DNA of 64,000 nt, taken from assembly GCA_016195385.1 (NCBI GenBank), contig JACPZS010000206.1:1-64000 (forward strand), given 5' to 3'. Source of the stretch: Verrucomicrobiota bacterium (GTDB taxonomy: Bacteria; Verrucomicrobiota; Verrucomicrobiia; Limisphaerales; JACPZS01). Below the pieces are notes generated by a model that worked only from the letters and a program-made list of their open reading frames with translations, was not told where the DNA came from and ran no database searches. Below are positions 20,184 through 30,377 of this stretch, piece by piece. The position numbers were made by a program, and so were the translations under genes. How positions within the stretch are numbered: position 1 is the first letter of the stretch; every line of letters begins with the position of its first letter.

Positions 20184-20584
20184 GACGCGGGCAGGCGTGA
20201 TTTGACTGTTTCGAGCAACGCCGTGACTCCATCGACTTGCGCCCGCAACTTCGGCCAGTCGGGGTCATCCAGATCGAAACCAGGATAACGGTCGGTGAAA
20301 TAGACCTGTGCCAGCACATCGCAGAGCGGCTCGACAGTCGGAAGGAGATCGGAATTGCGTTCCGCCAAAAAATCAAACAGCCGGTTCAGATCGTGCGTTT
20401 TTTCGAGCGGCCAGCCGGTGCGGATCAATTCCGCTTTGAGAATCTTCTCCAGAATTTCCGCCCGCTTGCTGCGCGCGCCGGAATAACTGATTTCCTGCTC
20501 GGCCGCCATCCGCACCATGTCCATATCGGATGCGGCGATTCGCAGCCAGTCGGCGGGATTCTTCGAGTTAGTTTTCCTCGGCAA
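20180..20584 (-). CDS. HEPN-domain protein
   Basis: DWLRIAASDMDMVRMAAE...AEILEKILKAELIRTGWPLEKTHDLNRLFDFL; paired with MNT gene. Confidence 0.78.
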   Translation of the reverse strand: MPRKTNSKNPADWLRIAASDMDMVRMAAEQEISYSGARSKRAEILEKILKAELIRTGWPLEKTHDLNRLFDFLAERNSDLLPTVEPLCDVLAQVYFTDRYPGFDLDDPDWPKLRAQVDGVTALLETVKSRLPAS

Positions 20585-20927
20585 GACGCACTCCTTCCCT
20601 CAGCACCGTCTCATAAAAAAAATCCTGGATGCTTCGCTTCTCTGACAATCGTTCCGGCGTGATCGGCACAATCGTGAATGAAGGCTTGGGCCGGATGGGG
20701 CGCATGGCCCGGCAAAAACTCTGCGCCGCCTCCAATTGCTTTCCAGCGCCGTCGGCCACGATGCACAGATCCACGTCGCTGTCGGGCCGGGCGTCGCCGC
20801 GTGCGTGCGAGCCGAAGAGATAGACCGCGCGCAACGGCATCACGCGGTTCATCGCTTCGAGGCAACGCACCAGTGTCTCGCGCTGAGAGGCAAGGCTGGG
20901 CGGTAAGTTCTCGAACAGCAGCTTCAT
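20568..20927 (-). CDS. MNT-type nucleotidyltransferase-domain protein
   Basis: VYLFGSHARGDARPDSDVDLCIVAD (GSxxxG...DxD) motif; overlaps HEPN gene. Confidence 0.88.
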   Translation of the reverse strand: MKLLFENLPPSLASQRETLVRCLEAMNRVMPLRAVYLFGSHARGDARPDSDVDLCIVADGAGKQLEAAQSFCRAMRPIRPKPSFTIVPITPERLSEKRSIQDFFYETVLREGVRLAEEN

Positions 20928-21029
20928 CGATGAAGTTTTATCCGCGAATCGTTTTGCCTGCAAGCCACGCCTTTGCCTGGTTAAAGACAAACAACCGGCC
21001 CAGTACTCCGGTCTGGCTTTGCTCTCCAG

Positions 21030-22943
21030 TCACCGCAGCATCGTTCGATAGAAACGCCGCGAAGGATTTGCCGCATCGGGATCAGTGAACTCCAGCGTGC
21101 CGGTGAGATTGGTTACGGTGGCCACTGGCAACCATTGCTTTAGATCGGTGGACGCTTGCACCTCGAAAGCCATCCCTTTCCACGATTGGACGCGAAGAAG
21201 ACCTGCTCCCAGCGCCTGGAGCCGCGCCGGCTCTGTGACGGTTAGGAACTGCTTAGGCGCGACGTTATGGAACTCCTGCACAATGCCCGAGGGCCATTCG
21301 ATGCGGAGCGTGTCGATGATCATAGCGTCGCCGAGGCCAAAATCGGCTTCGAGGCTGCCGCCGGAGGTTCCATCGCCGCCGTCAATCTGGCGCATCTGCC
21401 AGCGGGATTGTCCGGCGATGATAGCCTTGAGGCGGACCTTCGCCTCGATTCCAGCGCGGTTCGATACGGTGCCGACGCACTTGATCTTGACCCAATTGTT
21501 GCTGTTCCCGTTGTTTCGGTAAAGGAAATTGACCTGTGCCGGGCCAAGGAGGCCGTTCGCGACGAACAGATCGAGAAAGCCGTCGTTGTCGTAGTCGCCC
21601 CAGGCGATACCGGAGGACGCTCCCCCGTCGTTGGCGAGGCTGCCCGAGGTAATCCTGGTGAAGCTGCCATCGCCGTTGTTTCGGTAGAGGAAATTGTTCT
21701 GCGGTGCGGAGAGGCCATTGATCACGAACAAGTCCAGGAAACCGTCGTTGTCGTAATCACCCCAGGCGCAACCCAGGGAAACAGCCGTGTCCGTCACGAT
21801 GTTCCCGGAAGTGATCCTCTCGAAGGTGCCGTCCCTGCGGTTGTGGTAAAGACGGTTGCTGCCGCTGCCCGCGTTGGCGACGAATAGATCCAGGAAGCCA
21901 TCATTGTCGTAGTCTCCCCAGGCATGCCCGGCCGACGGTTGAGCATCGGAAGCAGGCACTCCGCCTGTGATTCGAATGAACGCGCCGTGTCCGTCATTGC
22001 GAAAAAGGAAATTGGCACCGCTGTAGCCGGATACGAAGACATCGCTCCAGCCATCATTGTCGAAGTCCGCCCAGGCACAAGCGATGGACTGCGAGCCGAC
22101 GTTGACGAGTGGATCGCCAACGACTTTCGTGAAGCGTCCGTCCGGATTGTTTCGATACAGAACCAAATTACGACTCCAGTCCGCCACCAATAGGTCCAGC
22201 AGGCCGTCGTTGTTGAAATCACCCCAGGCGCCGCCGTGGCAGTTGCCCGTGGCGCTTGCCAGCACGCCCACCGCTCCGGCAGCCATTCGTGAGAATGTTC
22301 CGTTCCCGTTGTTGTGATAGAGGGCGTTTGATTCCGTAAAATTCGCGGCTCCGTTGAGGGTCACCAGATCCAGAAACCCGTCGTTGTCATAGTCGCCCCA
22401 GGTGCAACGAATCGTGTGTTCGGGATCAGTCCCGATCGGCAACGCGTTGATTCGGGAGAAAGTTCCGTCCCGGTTGTTACGATATAGAAAATTCCCTCCG
22501 CCACCGTAGTTCGAAACCAGCAGATCAAGGAAGCCGTCGTTGTCGTAGTCCGCCCAGGAGCTGCCTCCGAAGCGTGCGCGGTCGGTCACGATGCCGCCAC
22601 TGGTGATTTTAGTGAACGTCGGATCGACACTGAGCGTCGCCACGCGGCTCGTGGAAGAGAGCCCGGCGGCATCAGTGACCACAGCCAGATAATCGCCTGC
22701 CGCTGCGAGCGAGACGTTCGTCAACGAGAGTGCGTTCGCCACGGTTCCGGTGATCTCGCCGCCGGCGAATCGCCACTGGTAGTTCAACGGTGCGGTTCCG
22801 GTGGCTTTGACCTGGAACGTCACGTTCGCGCTGAGGCTCACCGACTTGTTCGTTGGGTGAACAGTGATGGTGGGTTGAGCCGGGCTGAACATGGGGAAAG
22901 CGAGTCCGATTAAACAGGTCAGCAGTATTGGGGTTGGTTTCAT
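21030..22943 (-). CDS. FG-GAP/VCBS repeat protein with N-terminal Ig-like domain and ASPIC/UnbV-like C-terminal domain
   Basis: 637 aa; repeated WGDYDNDGFLDLFV...NNGDGSFTRITSG units; RIEWPSGIVQEFHNVAPKQFLTVTE. Confidence 0.92.
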   Translation of the reverse strand: MKPTPILLTCLIGLAFPMFSPAQPTITVHPTNKSVSLSANVTFQVKATGTAPLNYQWRFAGGEITGTVANALSLTNVSLAAAGDYLAVVTDAAGLSSTSRVATLSVDPTFTKITSGGIVTDRARFGGSSWADYDNDGFLDLLVSNYGGGGNFLYRNNRDGTFSRINALPIGTDPEHTIRCTWGDYDNDGFLDLVTLNGAANFTESNALYHNNGNGTFSRMAAGAVGVLASATGNCHGGAWGDFNNDGLLDLLVADWSRNLVLYRNNPDGRFTKVVGDPLVNVGSQSIACAWADFDNDGWSDVFVSGYSGANFLFRNDGHGAFIRITGGVPASDAQPSAGHAWGDYDNDGFLDLFVANAGSGSNRLYHNRRDGTFERITSGNIVTDTAVSLGCAWGDYDNDGFLDLFVINGLSAPQNNFLYRNNGDGSFTRITSGSLANDGGASSGIAWGDYDNDGFLDLFVANGLLGPAQVNFLYRNNGNSNNWVKIKCVGTVSNRAGIEAKVRLKAIIAGQSRWQMRQIDGGDGTSGGSLEADFGLGDAMIIDTLRIEWPSGIVQEFHNVAPKQFLTVTEPARLQALGAGLLRVQSWKGMAFEVQASTDLKQWLPVATVTNLTGTLEFTDPDAANPSRRFYRTMLR

Positions 22944-23119
22944 TGGTTTTTCTTTTGTGTTTTTTCAGGCGGCGAGCGCTTGTTTTTTTGTTTGGCCACT
23001 GCTACGGGCAGCGGAAATTCACGGTTTCAAACGACACTTCATGCGTTGAGGTTTTGAGCCTCTTTCAATCAGGATCTAATTGCTGACGGGAAATTGATTG
23101 TTTACCCGGCGCTGTTCCG

Positions 23120-23318
23120 GCGTCGCGGAGCGACTTGGTGATGGTAGCCGTGGCTTTCAAGCCACGGTCCTATGCGCCAAGATCTCCTTCGTCGCAGAGC
23201 GACGATTGAAAATACGGTGCCGGATTCATGCGTCGCTCCGCGACGCGGCGCATGGGATGCGCACAACCGCGGGATAAATCCCACGGCTACCGTCAGTTCA
23301 TCGCTCTGCGATGCGATA
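23120..23318. repeat. intergenic palindrome cluster, inverted pair
   Basis: GTCGCGGAGCGAC, CCGTGGCTTTCAAGCCACGG (23148-23167), CCGCGGGATAAATCCCACGG (23267-23286), ATCGCTCTGCGAT (23300-23312). Confidence 0.85.
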
Positions 23319-23355
23319 AGACCACGCTCGGGAGATGTGGTTAATACCAAGGGTT

Positions 23356-26300
23356 TCATCGGCTTTTCGTCTTTGTTTTTGCGATTACATCGGCTTCTGC
23401 GAGAGGCGCGGCGGGCCAGAGCCGCACGGTGGCATCAGCGCCGCAGCTTGCCATGAAGTTGCCATCCCGCGAAAAGGCCACCCCGGTGACCTCGCCCACA
23501 TGCCCTTTCAGACTAAGGGCCAACTGACGTGTGGCCACTTGCCAAAGCTTCAGCCCTCCGCCTTCGCCCGCAGATGCCAGAGTGCGACCGTCTGGGCTGA
23601 AGGCCAAGGACATCACCCTCCCGGTATGGGCTTTCAGCGTCGGCTGGAGCGCCTCCATCGTCGTTGTGTTGTAGAGCACGATGTTTCCGCCCCAATCACT
23701 GGCGGCCAGAAGTGGCTCGCTAGGAGAGAACGCCAGGCAGATCACCGAACTACCGAACTGACTCCTAATCCGATAGAGAAGCCGCCGAGTTGAGGCGTCC
23801 CACAGACTGACAGGGCCGTCCTTGTGGCCCGTCGCCAACAAGGACCCACTCTGAGACCATGCAACTTCCACAATGTCCGACGCGTCGCCGGATAGACTTC
23901 CGGTGGCCTGTCGAGATGTAACATCCCAGAACTGCAAGCCAGCTTGACCGCCCACCATGAAAGGATACTTGGACCCTCCGGCCATCAGCGTCTGTCCGTC
24001 CGGTGAAAAGGCAAGCGAACCCACGGGAAATCCATTGGTGAGCGTGGCGACCGCTTTGTGGTCGCTCACGTCCCACAGTCTCACCGTCTGGTCGTGACTT
24101 CCGGTGGCGAGAATCTTTCCGTCGGAGGAAAAAGCAGCACACATCGTGGCACCGGTGTGTCCAGCGAGAGGTGTCCGCGTCTGGGTGGGCAGATCCCACA
24201 AGTTCACGGCAAGACTATCGGTTCCTACCGCCGCTAGGTGTCGTCCGTCGGGGGACAAGGCCAAGTCCTCCACAAATGTCCCGTTGCCGATGAGAGCGTC
24301 GCCGCCTGTCGTGGCATGCCAAAGCTTGACCAGACCGTCATCGCTTCGAGATAGGAGCAGCTTTCCGTCCGGCGAGAAGTTGAGCCAGTTTATTGTAGCT
24401 CCGTGCCCGCGAAGCAGCGAAATTTGTTGGCCAGTGTTCAAGTCCCACAGCCGGATGGTGTGATCGTGCCCTCCTGAAGCGAGGATTCGTCGATCCGGCG
24501 AAAAGGCCAGCGCCTTGATCGCCGCGATGTGACCGAGCAGCTTTGACACGGGTTTGCCCGAGATCACATCCCAGACAATGACCGCGCTGTCAGCGCTTCC
24601 GGAGGCCATCCGAAGGCCGTCCGACGATGTTGTCATCGCGTAAACCCAGGCTGTGTGGCTTTCGAGTGGAGCCGCCGCTTCCGCCCCCGTGGCGACATCC
24701 CAAGAGCGGATCATGGCTTCGCTCCCGCCGGAGAACAGATATCGTCCATCGGGCGAGAAGGCGACACCGTTCGCCCAGTAGGAGTAGTGGTGCAAGGTCC
24801 GGCCAGGCTTGGAATTCCCCGCCTCGACATCCCACAGCTTGACGGAGTTATCAGGACTTGCCGAAGCCAGCCATCTTCCGTCGCGGGAGAAGGAGATGGC
24901 GTTGATTGATGAGCGAAGATGCCCTTCTAATTCCACCCGGACACGTCTGGCAGCAAGCTCCCACACTTTGATGCGGCCATCCTCGGTCGCCGTGGCCAGA
25001 AGGTTAGTGTTCCCGGAACAAAAGGTGAGGTTCGAGATTCCGTCTTGATCTTCGAGCAGCACCTGGTTTTTCCGGCCGGAAAGGTCGTGAAAGGCAAGCG
25101 TCTTCGCGTCGTTGAGCAGGAGCAATCCGCGATCGAAAAACAGCGCGGATCGGAATTGTTGATTGAGGTCGCCGAATGTCGCGATGCTTTGGTCCTGGCA
25201 GAGTTTCCTGAGATAGCGCCACTCGAATGCGGGTGCATCGCCACGCATGGGGCGGCTGGCCTCGATCAAATCTTTCGCGCGGTGGAGATCGCCTTCTTCC
25301 CACGCCTGGAGGGCCAACTGCATGTCGGCGAGCTTGCGCTGCGTTTCGGCCTTCTGCTCCGCCTGACGGGCCTTCTCCGCATTCTTGTCAGCGGTTTGGC
25401 GTTGTTCCACCGCGTCCTTCTTTGCTCGCGTGGCCGCAATTGCGAGCCACGCGCTGACGAGCACTCCGAGCACCAGCACCGTCGCAATCGCTGCTGCGGC
25501 GGCGAAGGCGAGCTTGTTCCTCCGAACCAGTTTCTGAAACCGATACGCCGCGCTTGGTGGGCGCGCGAGGACGGCTTCGTTGTTCAGATGTCGTAAGATG
25601 TCACTAGCGAGATTGCTGGCGGTTTCGTAGCGCCGGGCGCGATCTTTCTCCAGGCACTTCATCACGATCCAGTCCACGTCGCCGCGCAGCAGGTGAATCA
25701 GCTTCAGCGCTTCGGATTGACGGTGTTTGGCCGTGGTGGTGAGTTCACCCTCCAGCATCGTGCTCAACCGCGTTGAAGGGCGCACGGGTTCCTGCTCCCG
25801 AATGGTGCGGCGCATCTCGTCCAGGCCGGACGCCAGCAGTTCTTTCCCATCGAACGGCGTCTTGCCCGTGAGCATTTCGTAGAGCAGCACGCCCAGGCTA
25901 TAAATGTCGCAGCGCGTGTCTATATCTAAGCCACTCATCTCCGCCTGCTCCGGACTCATATAAGCCGGCGTGCCGATGAATTGCTCGAGCGCGGTGAAGA
26001 GCGTCTTGTCGGTCAGGCGCTGATCGGTCGTGGCCTTGGCTATGCCGAAGTCGATTACCTTGGGCACCGGCACGCCATCGTGCAGCGTGACGAGGATGTT
26101 CGAAGGCTTGATGTCGCGGTGGATGATGCCCTTTTGATGCGCGTGCTGGATCGCCTGGCAAACCTTGATAAACAAGTCGAGCCGGTCACGCGTGGAGAGT
26201 TTGGCCTCGTCGCAATACTCGGTGATGCGCACGCCGCGCACCAGTTCCATGACGAAGTACGGGCGGCCCGCGTCCGTCGCGCCCGCATCGAGCACCTTGG

Positions 26301-26757
26301 CGATGTTCGGATGATCCATAAGCGCGAGGGCCTGCCGCTCGGCCTCAAAACGCGCGATGACGCTCTTGGTGTCCATGCCCAGCTTGATGACCTTGAGCGC
26401 GACGCGGCGGCGCACCGGTTCCTCCTGCTCGGCCATGTAAACGACGCCACAACCGCCCTCGCCAATTTGTTGGAGCAGCTTGTAGCGGCCGATGCGGTCG
26501 CCGGCGCGTTCGGTGACGGGAACGAAAGCGGTCGGGGCGTTCGTCACTGGCCCCGCCAGGACGGTCGGCGCTCCCGCCGCCGGGCTTTGCAGGAATGTGC
26601 CCGCATCGGTGTGAGCCTTGAGCAACGCTTCGAGGCGCTGGCGGAGTTCGGCGTCACCGGCGCAGGTCTCGGTCAGGTAAGCGTCGCGCTCCTCCGCGCC
26701 GGGCAACTTGAGCGCGGCGGCGAAGATTTCCAGCTCACGGTTGAACTGGCTTTTCAT
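23356..26757 (-). CDS. Ser/Thr protein kinase with C-terminal WD40 repeats
   Basis: 1133 aa; [57 protein letters not shown]; repeated LAFSPDGR...GS.D.T.RLWDV. Confidence 0.97.
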   Translation of the reverse strand: MKSQFNRELEIFAAALKLPGAEERDAYLTETCAGDAELRQRLEALLKAHTDAGTFLQSPAAGAPTVLAGPVTNAPTAFVPVTERAGDRIGRYKLLQQIGEGGCGVVYMAEQEEPVRRRVALKVIKLGMDTKSVIARFEAERQALALMDHPNIAKVLDAGATDAGRPYFVMELVRGVRITEYCDEAKLSTRDRLDLFIKVCQAIQHAHQKGIIHRDIKPSNILVTLHDGVPVPKVIDFGIAKATTDQRLTDKTLFTALEQFIGTPAYMSPEQAEMSGLDIDTRCDIYSLGVLLYEMLTGKTPFDGKELLASGLDEMRRTIREQEPVRPSTRLSTMLEGELTTTAKHRQSEALKLIHLLRGDVDWIVMKCLEKDRARRYETASNLASDILRHLNNEAVLARPPSAAYRFQKLVRRNKLAFAAAAAIATVLVLGVLVSAWLAIAATRAKKDAVEQRQTADKNAEKARQAEQKAETQRKLADMQLALQAWEEGDLHRAKDLIEASRPMRGDAPAFEWRYLRKLCQDQSIATFGDLNQQFRSALFFDRGLLLLNDAKTLAFHDLSGRKNQVLLEDQDGISNLTFCSGNTNLLATATEDGRIKVWELAARRVRVELEGHLRSSINAISFSRDGRWLASASPDNSVKLWDVEAGNSKPGRTLHHYSYWANGVAFSPDGRYLFSGGSEAMIRSWDVATGAEAAAPLESHTAWVYAMTTSSDGLRMASGSADSAVIVWDVISGKPVSKLLGHIAAIKALAFSPDRRILASGGHDHTIRLWDLNTGQQISLLRGHGATINWLNFSPDGKLLLSRSDDGLVKLWHATTGGDALIGNGTFVEDLALSPDGRHLAAVGTDSLAVNLWDLPTQTRTPLAGHTGATMCAAFSSDGKILATGSHDQTVRLWDVSDHKAVATLTNGFPVGSLAFSPDGQTLMAGGSKYPFMVGGQAGLQFWDVTSRQATGSLSGDASDIVEVAWSQSGSLLATGHKDGPVSLWDASTRRLLYRIRSQFGSSVICLAFSPSEPLLAASDWGGNIVLYNTTTMEALQPTLKAHTGRVMSLAFSPDGRTLASAGEGGGLKLWQVATRQLALSLKGHVGEVTGVAFSRDGNFMASCGADATVRLWPAAPLAEADVIAKTKTKSR

Positions 26758-27022
26758 GGCGTGCCTTTTGTTTCCATCTATTCATCAATGCGGAATCGGA
26801 GGGCAAAAGCCATCACGGAGGTGTGACAATATTTTCCACTTGCGATCAAATGGTTCGCGAACGCGACTTTGATAGTCGCGCTCAGGAGGCGTGAAGCGAC
26901 TCGAAAGATGCGGAACGTTGGCCTTCGCCCACTTTCGATTCAATGGTGGAAAACGAGCCAGCTTCACAATTTCCCTTTCCGTGACTGACACGCGTGTGGA
27001 GTTCGGTTAGCTTGCGCTCGCC

Positions 27023-28858
27023 ATGAAATTCCTTGCGCCTGCCGCGTTCTGGTTCGCCGCCGCGATTCCGGTGGTCGTGGTGTTCTATTTGCTCAAGCGC
27101 AAGCGCACGGTGCATCTCGTTTCGAGCACGCTGCTGTGGCAAAAATTTCTCGCCGAGACACAGGCCAGCGCGCCGTTCCAGAAGCTGCGTCACAACTGGC
27201 TTCTCGTGTTGCAACTCCTCATGCTCGCACTGGTGATCCTCGCGCTCGCGCGACCTTATTTCGCGGGCCAGAGCAAAAGCAGCGCGCTGCGCGTGATGAT
27301 TCTCGACGCGTCGGCTTCGATGCAAAGCACGGACGAATCCCCGTCGCGTTTTGAAAAGGCGCGCGCCGAGGCGTTGCAATGGGTGGACAGCCTGCGCGAC
27401 AGCGAGCAAATGGTCATCCTGCTCGCGTCCGCGACGACGCAGGTAAAGCAATCGCCCACGAGCGAGAAGGCCGCGCTGCGGCGCGCGTTGCAGGCGTGCG
27501 CGGTCACCGACGGCCCGACGCGCTTGACCGACGCGTTCAAGATGGCGGAGTCGCTCACGCGCGACCGGCCCGACGCGGAGATTCATCTGTTCAGCGACGG
27601 CGCGCTGCCGAGCCTGGGCGAATTCGAGAACAAGAATTTGCCGCTCGTTTACCATCGCGTTGGCCAGCGCGGAAACAATCTCGGCATCACGTCCCTCGAC
27701 GTGCGCTCGAATCCCGAAGACGCCACGCAGCGCGCGATCTTCACGAGCGTGGTGAACAAATCGACCAACGCGGTGCAGACCGAACTGGAGTTGCGGCTCG
27801 ACGGTCAATTGATCGAAACGCGTCCGCTCACGCTGGCGACAAACGAAACTTCGCCGCAAGTGTTCATCGCGTCGCAGGCGAAAGACGGCGTGTTTACCGT
27901 TCGGCTCACCTCGAAGGACGATCTCGCGGCGGACAACCAGGCCAGCATCGTCAGCCTGTTACCACAGCCGGTGAAAGTGTTGCTTGTCAGTCGCGGCAAT
28001 CGCTTTCTGGAAAAAGCGTTGAACGCCGCCGGCAAAGTGGAGTTGAGCGTCGCCACCGACTTTACCGATCCCGAAGGCGCGTACGATGTCGTCGTGCTGG
28101 ACGACGTGACGCCCGCCGTGTGGCCGACGAAGAACGTGCTGGCGATTCACACGGCGCGCACGAACTGGTTCGACGGCTGGGCGAAACTGGAGGCGCCGCC
28201 GATTGTCGATTGGAAGAGCGCGCATCCGCTGTTGCGTTTCGTCACTTTCGACAACGTGCAAGTCGCGGAAACGCTCGCGATCAAAACGCCGAGTTGGGCG
28301 ACGGCGCTGGTCGAGTCGCCGAAGACGCCGCTCATCGTTGCGGGCGAGATGGAACGGCAGCGGATTGTTTGGATTGGCTTCGACACGCTGCAAAGCAACT
28401 GGCCGCTGCGCATTGCGTTTCCCATTTTCATCGCGAACGCCGTGGACTGGCTGAATCCAGCCAATGCGCAGGCAGGTCAATTGATGGTGCGCGCGGGCGA
28501 GCCGTTTCGCGCCGGTCTGGCGAAGGCGATCACCACCGCGCAGATCACGCTGCCGGACGGCGCGGTCAAGCCGCTGCCGGTGGACACGGCCACGCGCGAG
28601 ATTGTTTTCGGCGACACGGAGAGGCAGGGTGTTTATCGGCTCAAGTTCGGTACGAATGAAACCGTATTTTGCGTCAACGCGATGGACGCGGCCGAGAGCG
28701 ACACGACGCCACGCGCCGAATTGCCGTTCGGCAAATATGCGAAGGTCGGCGCGACCACTTTGAAGCGAGCGAACTTGGAAGCATGGCGCTGGATTGCGGT
28801 GGCGGGCCTCGCGATACTACTTTTCGAGTGGTGGTACTATCACAAGAGGACGGCGTGA
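27023..28858 (+). CDS. BatA-domain / VWA-domain membrane protein
   Basis: MKFLAPAAFWFAAAIPVVVVFYLLKRKRTVHLVSSTLLWQKFL; ALRVMILDASASMQSTD (MIDAS-like). Confidence 0.88.
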   Translation: MKFLAPAAFWFAAAIPVVVVFYLLKRKRTVHLVSSTLLWQKFLAETQASAPFQKLRHNWLLVLQLLMLALVILALARPYFAGQSKSSALRVMILDASASMQSTDESPSRFEKARAEALQWVDSLRDSEQMVILLASATTQVKQSPTSEKAALRRALQACAVTDGPTRLTDAFKMAESLTRDRPDAEIHLFSDGALPSLGEFENKNLPLVYHRVGQRGNNLGITSLDVRSNPEDATQRAIFTSVVNKSTNAVQTELELRLDGQLIETRPLTLATNETSPQVFIASQAKDGVFTVRLTSKDDLAADNQASIVSLLPQPVKVLLVSRGNRFLEKALNAAGKVELSVATDFTDPEGAYDVVVLDDVTPAVWPTKNVLAIHTARTNWFDGWAKLEAPPIVDWKSAHPLLRFVTFDNVQVAETLAIKTPSWATALVESPKTPLIVAGEMERQRIVWIGFDTLQSNWPLRIAFPIFIANAVDWLNPANAQAGQLMVRAGEPFRAGLAKAITTAQITLPDGAVKPLPVDTATREIVFGDTERQGVYRLKFGTNETVFCVNAMDAAESDTTPRAELPFGKYAKVGATTLKRANLEAWRWIAVAGLAILLFEWWYYHKRTA

Positions 28859-28938
28859 GCGCAGGAGAGGATTCTTCTCAAGTGGAGTTTGATGCGGCGC
28901 GAATTCGCAACCGCAGAATCAGGCTTGGGTTGCGAAAA

Positions 28939-29169
28939 CTATTTTGCAGAAGTTCGGCGAGCGCGGCTCTTGACGGTCAGCAAACTGATACGATCCAGAT
29001 CGAGGATGCAGACGCCGCCTTCGAGAGGAGCGACAACGACGGTGCTCTTGTCGGGCGTGATCATGACTTGTTCGGGATGAAGAACAGGAATTGTTCGCCC
29101 ATCGGTGTGCAACTCAAACGGGCGAAACGGCGCGGTGTGCAGTGTCCCTTCCAATGTCGTCAGTCTCAT
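28939..29169 (-). CDS. small conserved-looking hypothetical protein
   Basis: 76 aa; TLHTAPFRPFELHTDGRTIPVLHPEQVMITPDKSTVVVAPLEGGVCILDLDRISLLTV, resembles a widespread small family (from memory). Confidence 0.6.
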   Translation of the reverse strand: MRLTTLEGTLHTAPFRPFELHTDGRTIPVLHPEQVMITPDKSTVVVAPLEGGVCILDLDRISLLTVKSRARRTSAK

Positions 29170-29242
29170 GCCGGAAGATTACCATGCGCGCGTCGATTGG
29201 CAATCTGTGTTCTGTTCCGAGAGACGATTGAAAGTAGCGGGC

Positions 29243-29312
29243 CGGAGCGCCGAGCATTGCTCGGCAATAGCCGGCTGCGCGCCTCCAAGCCGAGCGATGC
29301 TCGGCGTTCCGC
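29243..29312. repeat. intergenic palindrome cluster, inverted pair
   Basis: GCCGAGCATTGCTCGGC (29249-29265) and GCCGAGCGATGCTCGGC (29289-29305). Confidence 0.85.
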
Positions 29313-29366
29313 TTCCGACTGGCAATGGAGTGTTCGTCATTTTCAAACACGCATTCTGCGCCGCTC

Positions 29367-30377
29367 ATGAGCAAAGACGAATCACCGGACAAGCCGTACA
29401 ACTGGCGCGAGAATATGCGGCGGTTTGAAATGATGCTCTACCATTCTTTTCCACTTTGGCTTGGTGCTCTGGTATTCTTCATCTTTGTTTATGTCGATTT
29501 GGTCAAGAAAACCGAGAAAGCTAAATTGATCGTCATCGTTTACGCATCACAAGATCAAATCTTCGCCGAACCAATTCTCGCCGAATTCACGAAGCAGACC
29601 GGCATCAAAGTCCGTGCGGTGTACGACAGCGAGGCGGTGAAGACCGTCGGCCTTGCCAATCGCCTGCTCGCGGAGCGGAACCATCCGCAGTGCGATGTGT
29701 TTTGGAGCAACGAAGAACTCCGCACACGCCAGCTCGCCGCGCAAAATGTCTTCCGCGAAACCAACGGCGGGGCGGCGTTCGGTTATCGCAGCCGGCGGCT
29801 GGTAGTGAATACGAATTTGCTGCCGCTCGCCGCCGCGCCTCGTTCGTTGCTCGAACTGACCAACGCAAATTGGCGTGGAAAAGTCGCGCTGGCGTATCCG
29901 TTGTTCGGCACCACCGCGACGCATTTTATCGCACTCCGCCAGCACTGGGGCGATGCGCGCTGGCAGGAATGGTGTCGCGCGCTCGCGACGAACAAACCGT
30001 TCCTTGTGGACGGCAACTCGATGGCCGTGAAACTCGTGGCGAAAGGCGAGGCTTGGCTAGGTCTGACAGACTCGGACGACATCGCTGCCGAGCAGCGAGA
30101 AGGCGCGCCTATTGCCGCGTTGCCGCTAACGGATGAGTCGTTACTCATTCCGAACACCGTCGCGGTGACTCGCAACGCGCCGCATCCCTTGCCGGCGCAA
30201 AAGTTATTCGAGTTTTTGCAGCGGCCGGAGATCGTTAACCAATTGGTTGGGCAAAACGCCCTGGAAGGCGTCACGCACATGAATGTCACGGCGAAAACGC
30301 TGGAGCCGGATTGGGCGCGGGTGCTTGCGGAGTTGGACGCGACGACCGCAAAGTTGAAGGAGATTTTCTTGAGGTGA
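29367..30377 (+). CDS. extracellular solute-binding protein (FbpA/Fe3+-type ABC)
   Basis: KLIVIVYASQDQIFAEPILAEFTKQTGIKVRAVYDSEAVKTVGLANRLLAERNHPQCDVFWSNEE. Confidence 0.88.
   Translation: MSKDESPDKPYNWRENMRRFEMMLYHSFPLWLGALVFFIFVYVDLVKKTEKAKLIVIVYASQDQIFAEPILAEFTKQTGIKVRAVYDSEAVKTVGLANRLLAERNHPQCDVFWSNEELRTRQLAAQNVFRETNGGAAFGYRSRRLVVNTNLLPLAAAPRSLLELTNANWRGKVALAYPLFGTTATHFIALRQHWGDARWQEWCRALATNKPFLVDGNSMAVKLVAKGEAWLGLTDSDDIAAEQREGAPIAALPLTDESLLIPNTVAVTRNAPHPLPAQKLFEFLQRPEIVNQLVGQNALEGVTHMNVTAKTLEPDWARVLAELDATTAKLKEIFLR

Noticed and set aside
21560-22560. Regularly spaced CCGTCGTTGTCGTAGTC(G)CCCCA words that look CRISPR-like
   Set aside because: They encode the repeated WGDYDNDGFLDL motif of FG-GAP/VCBS repeats in ORF 21030-22943; spacing is too long and the 'spacers' are coding.
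23102-23359. 85-aa minus ORF and 94-aa plus ORF across the palindrome cluster
   Set aside because: Translation of the intergenic repeat itself (APRRGATHESGTVFSIVALRRRRSW); likely a repeat-derived spurious ORF.
25981-26826. 281-aa plus-strand ORF
   Set aside because: Antisense to the kinase domain; composition typical of a shadow ORF.
27379-28659. 426-aa ORF on the plus strand
   Set aside because: Out-of-frame shadow of the BatA/VWA gene; low-complexity RR/GR-rich translation.
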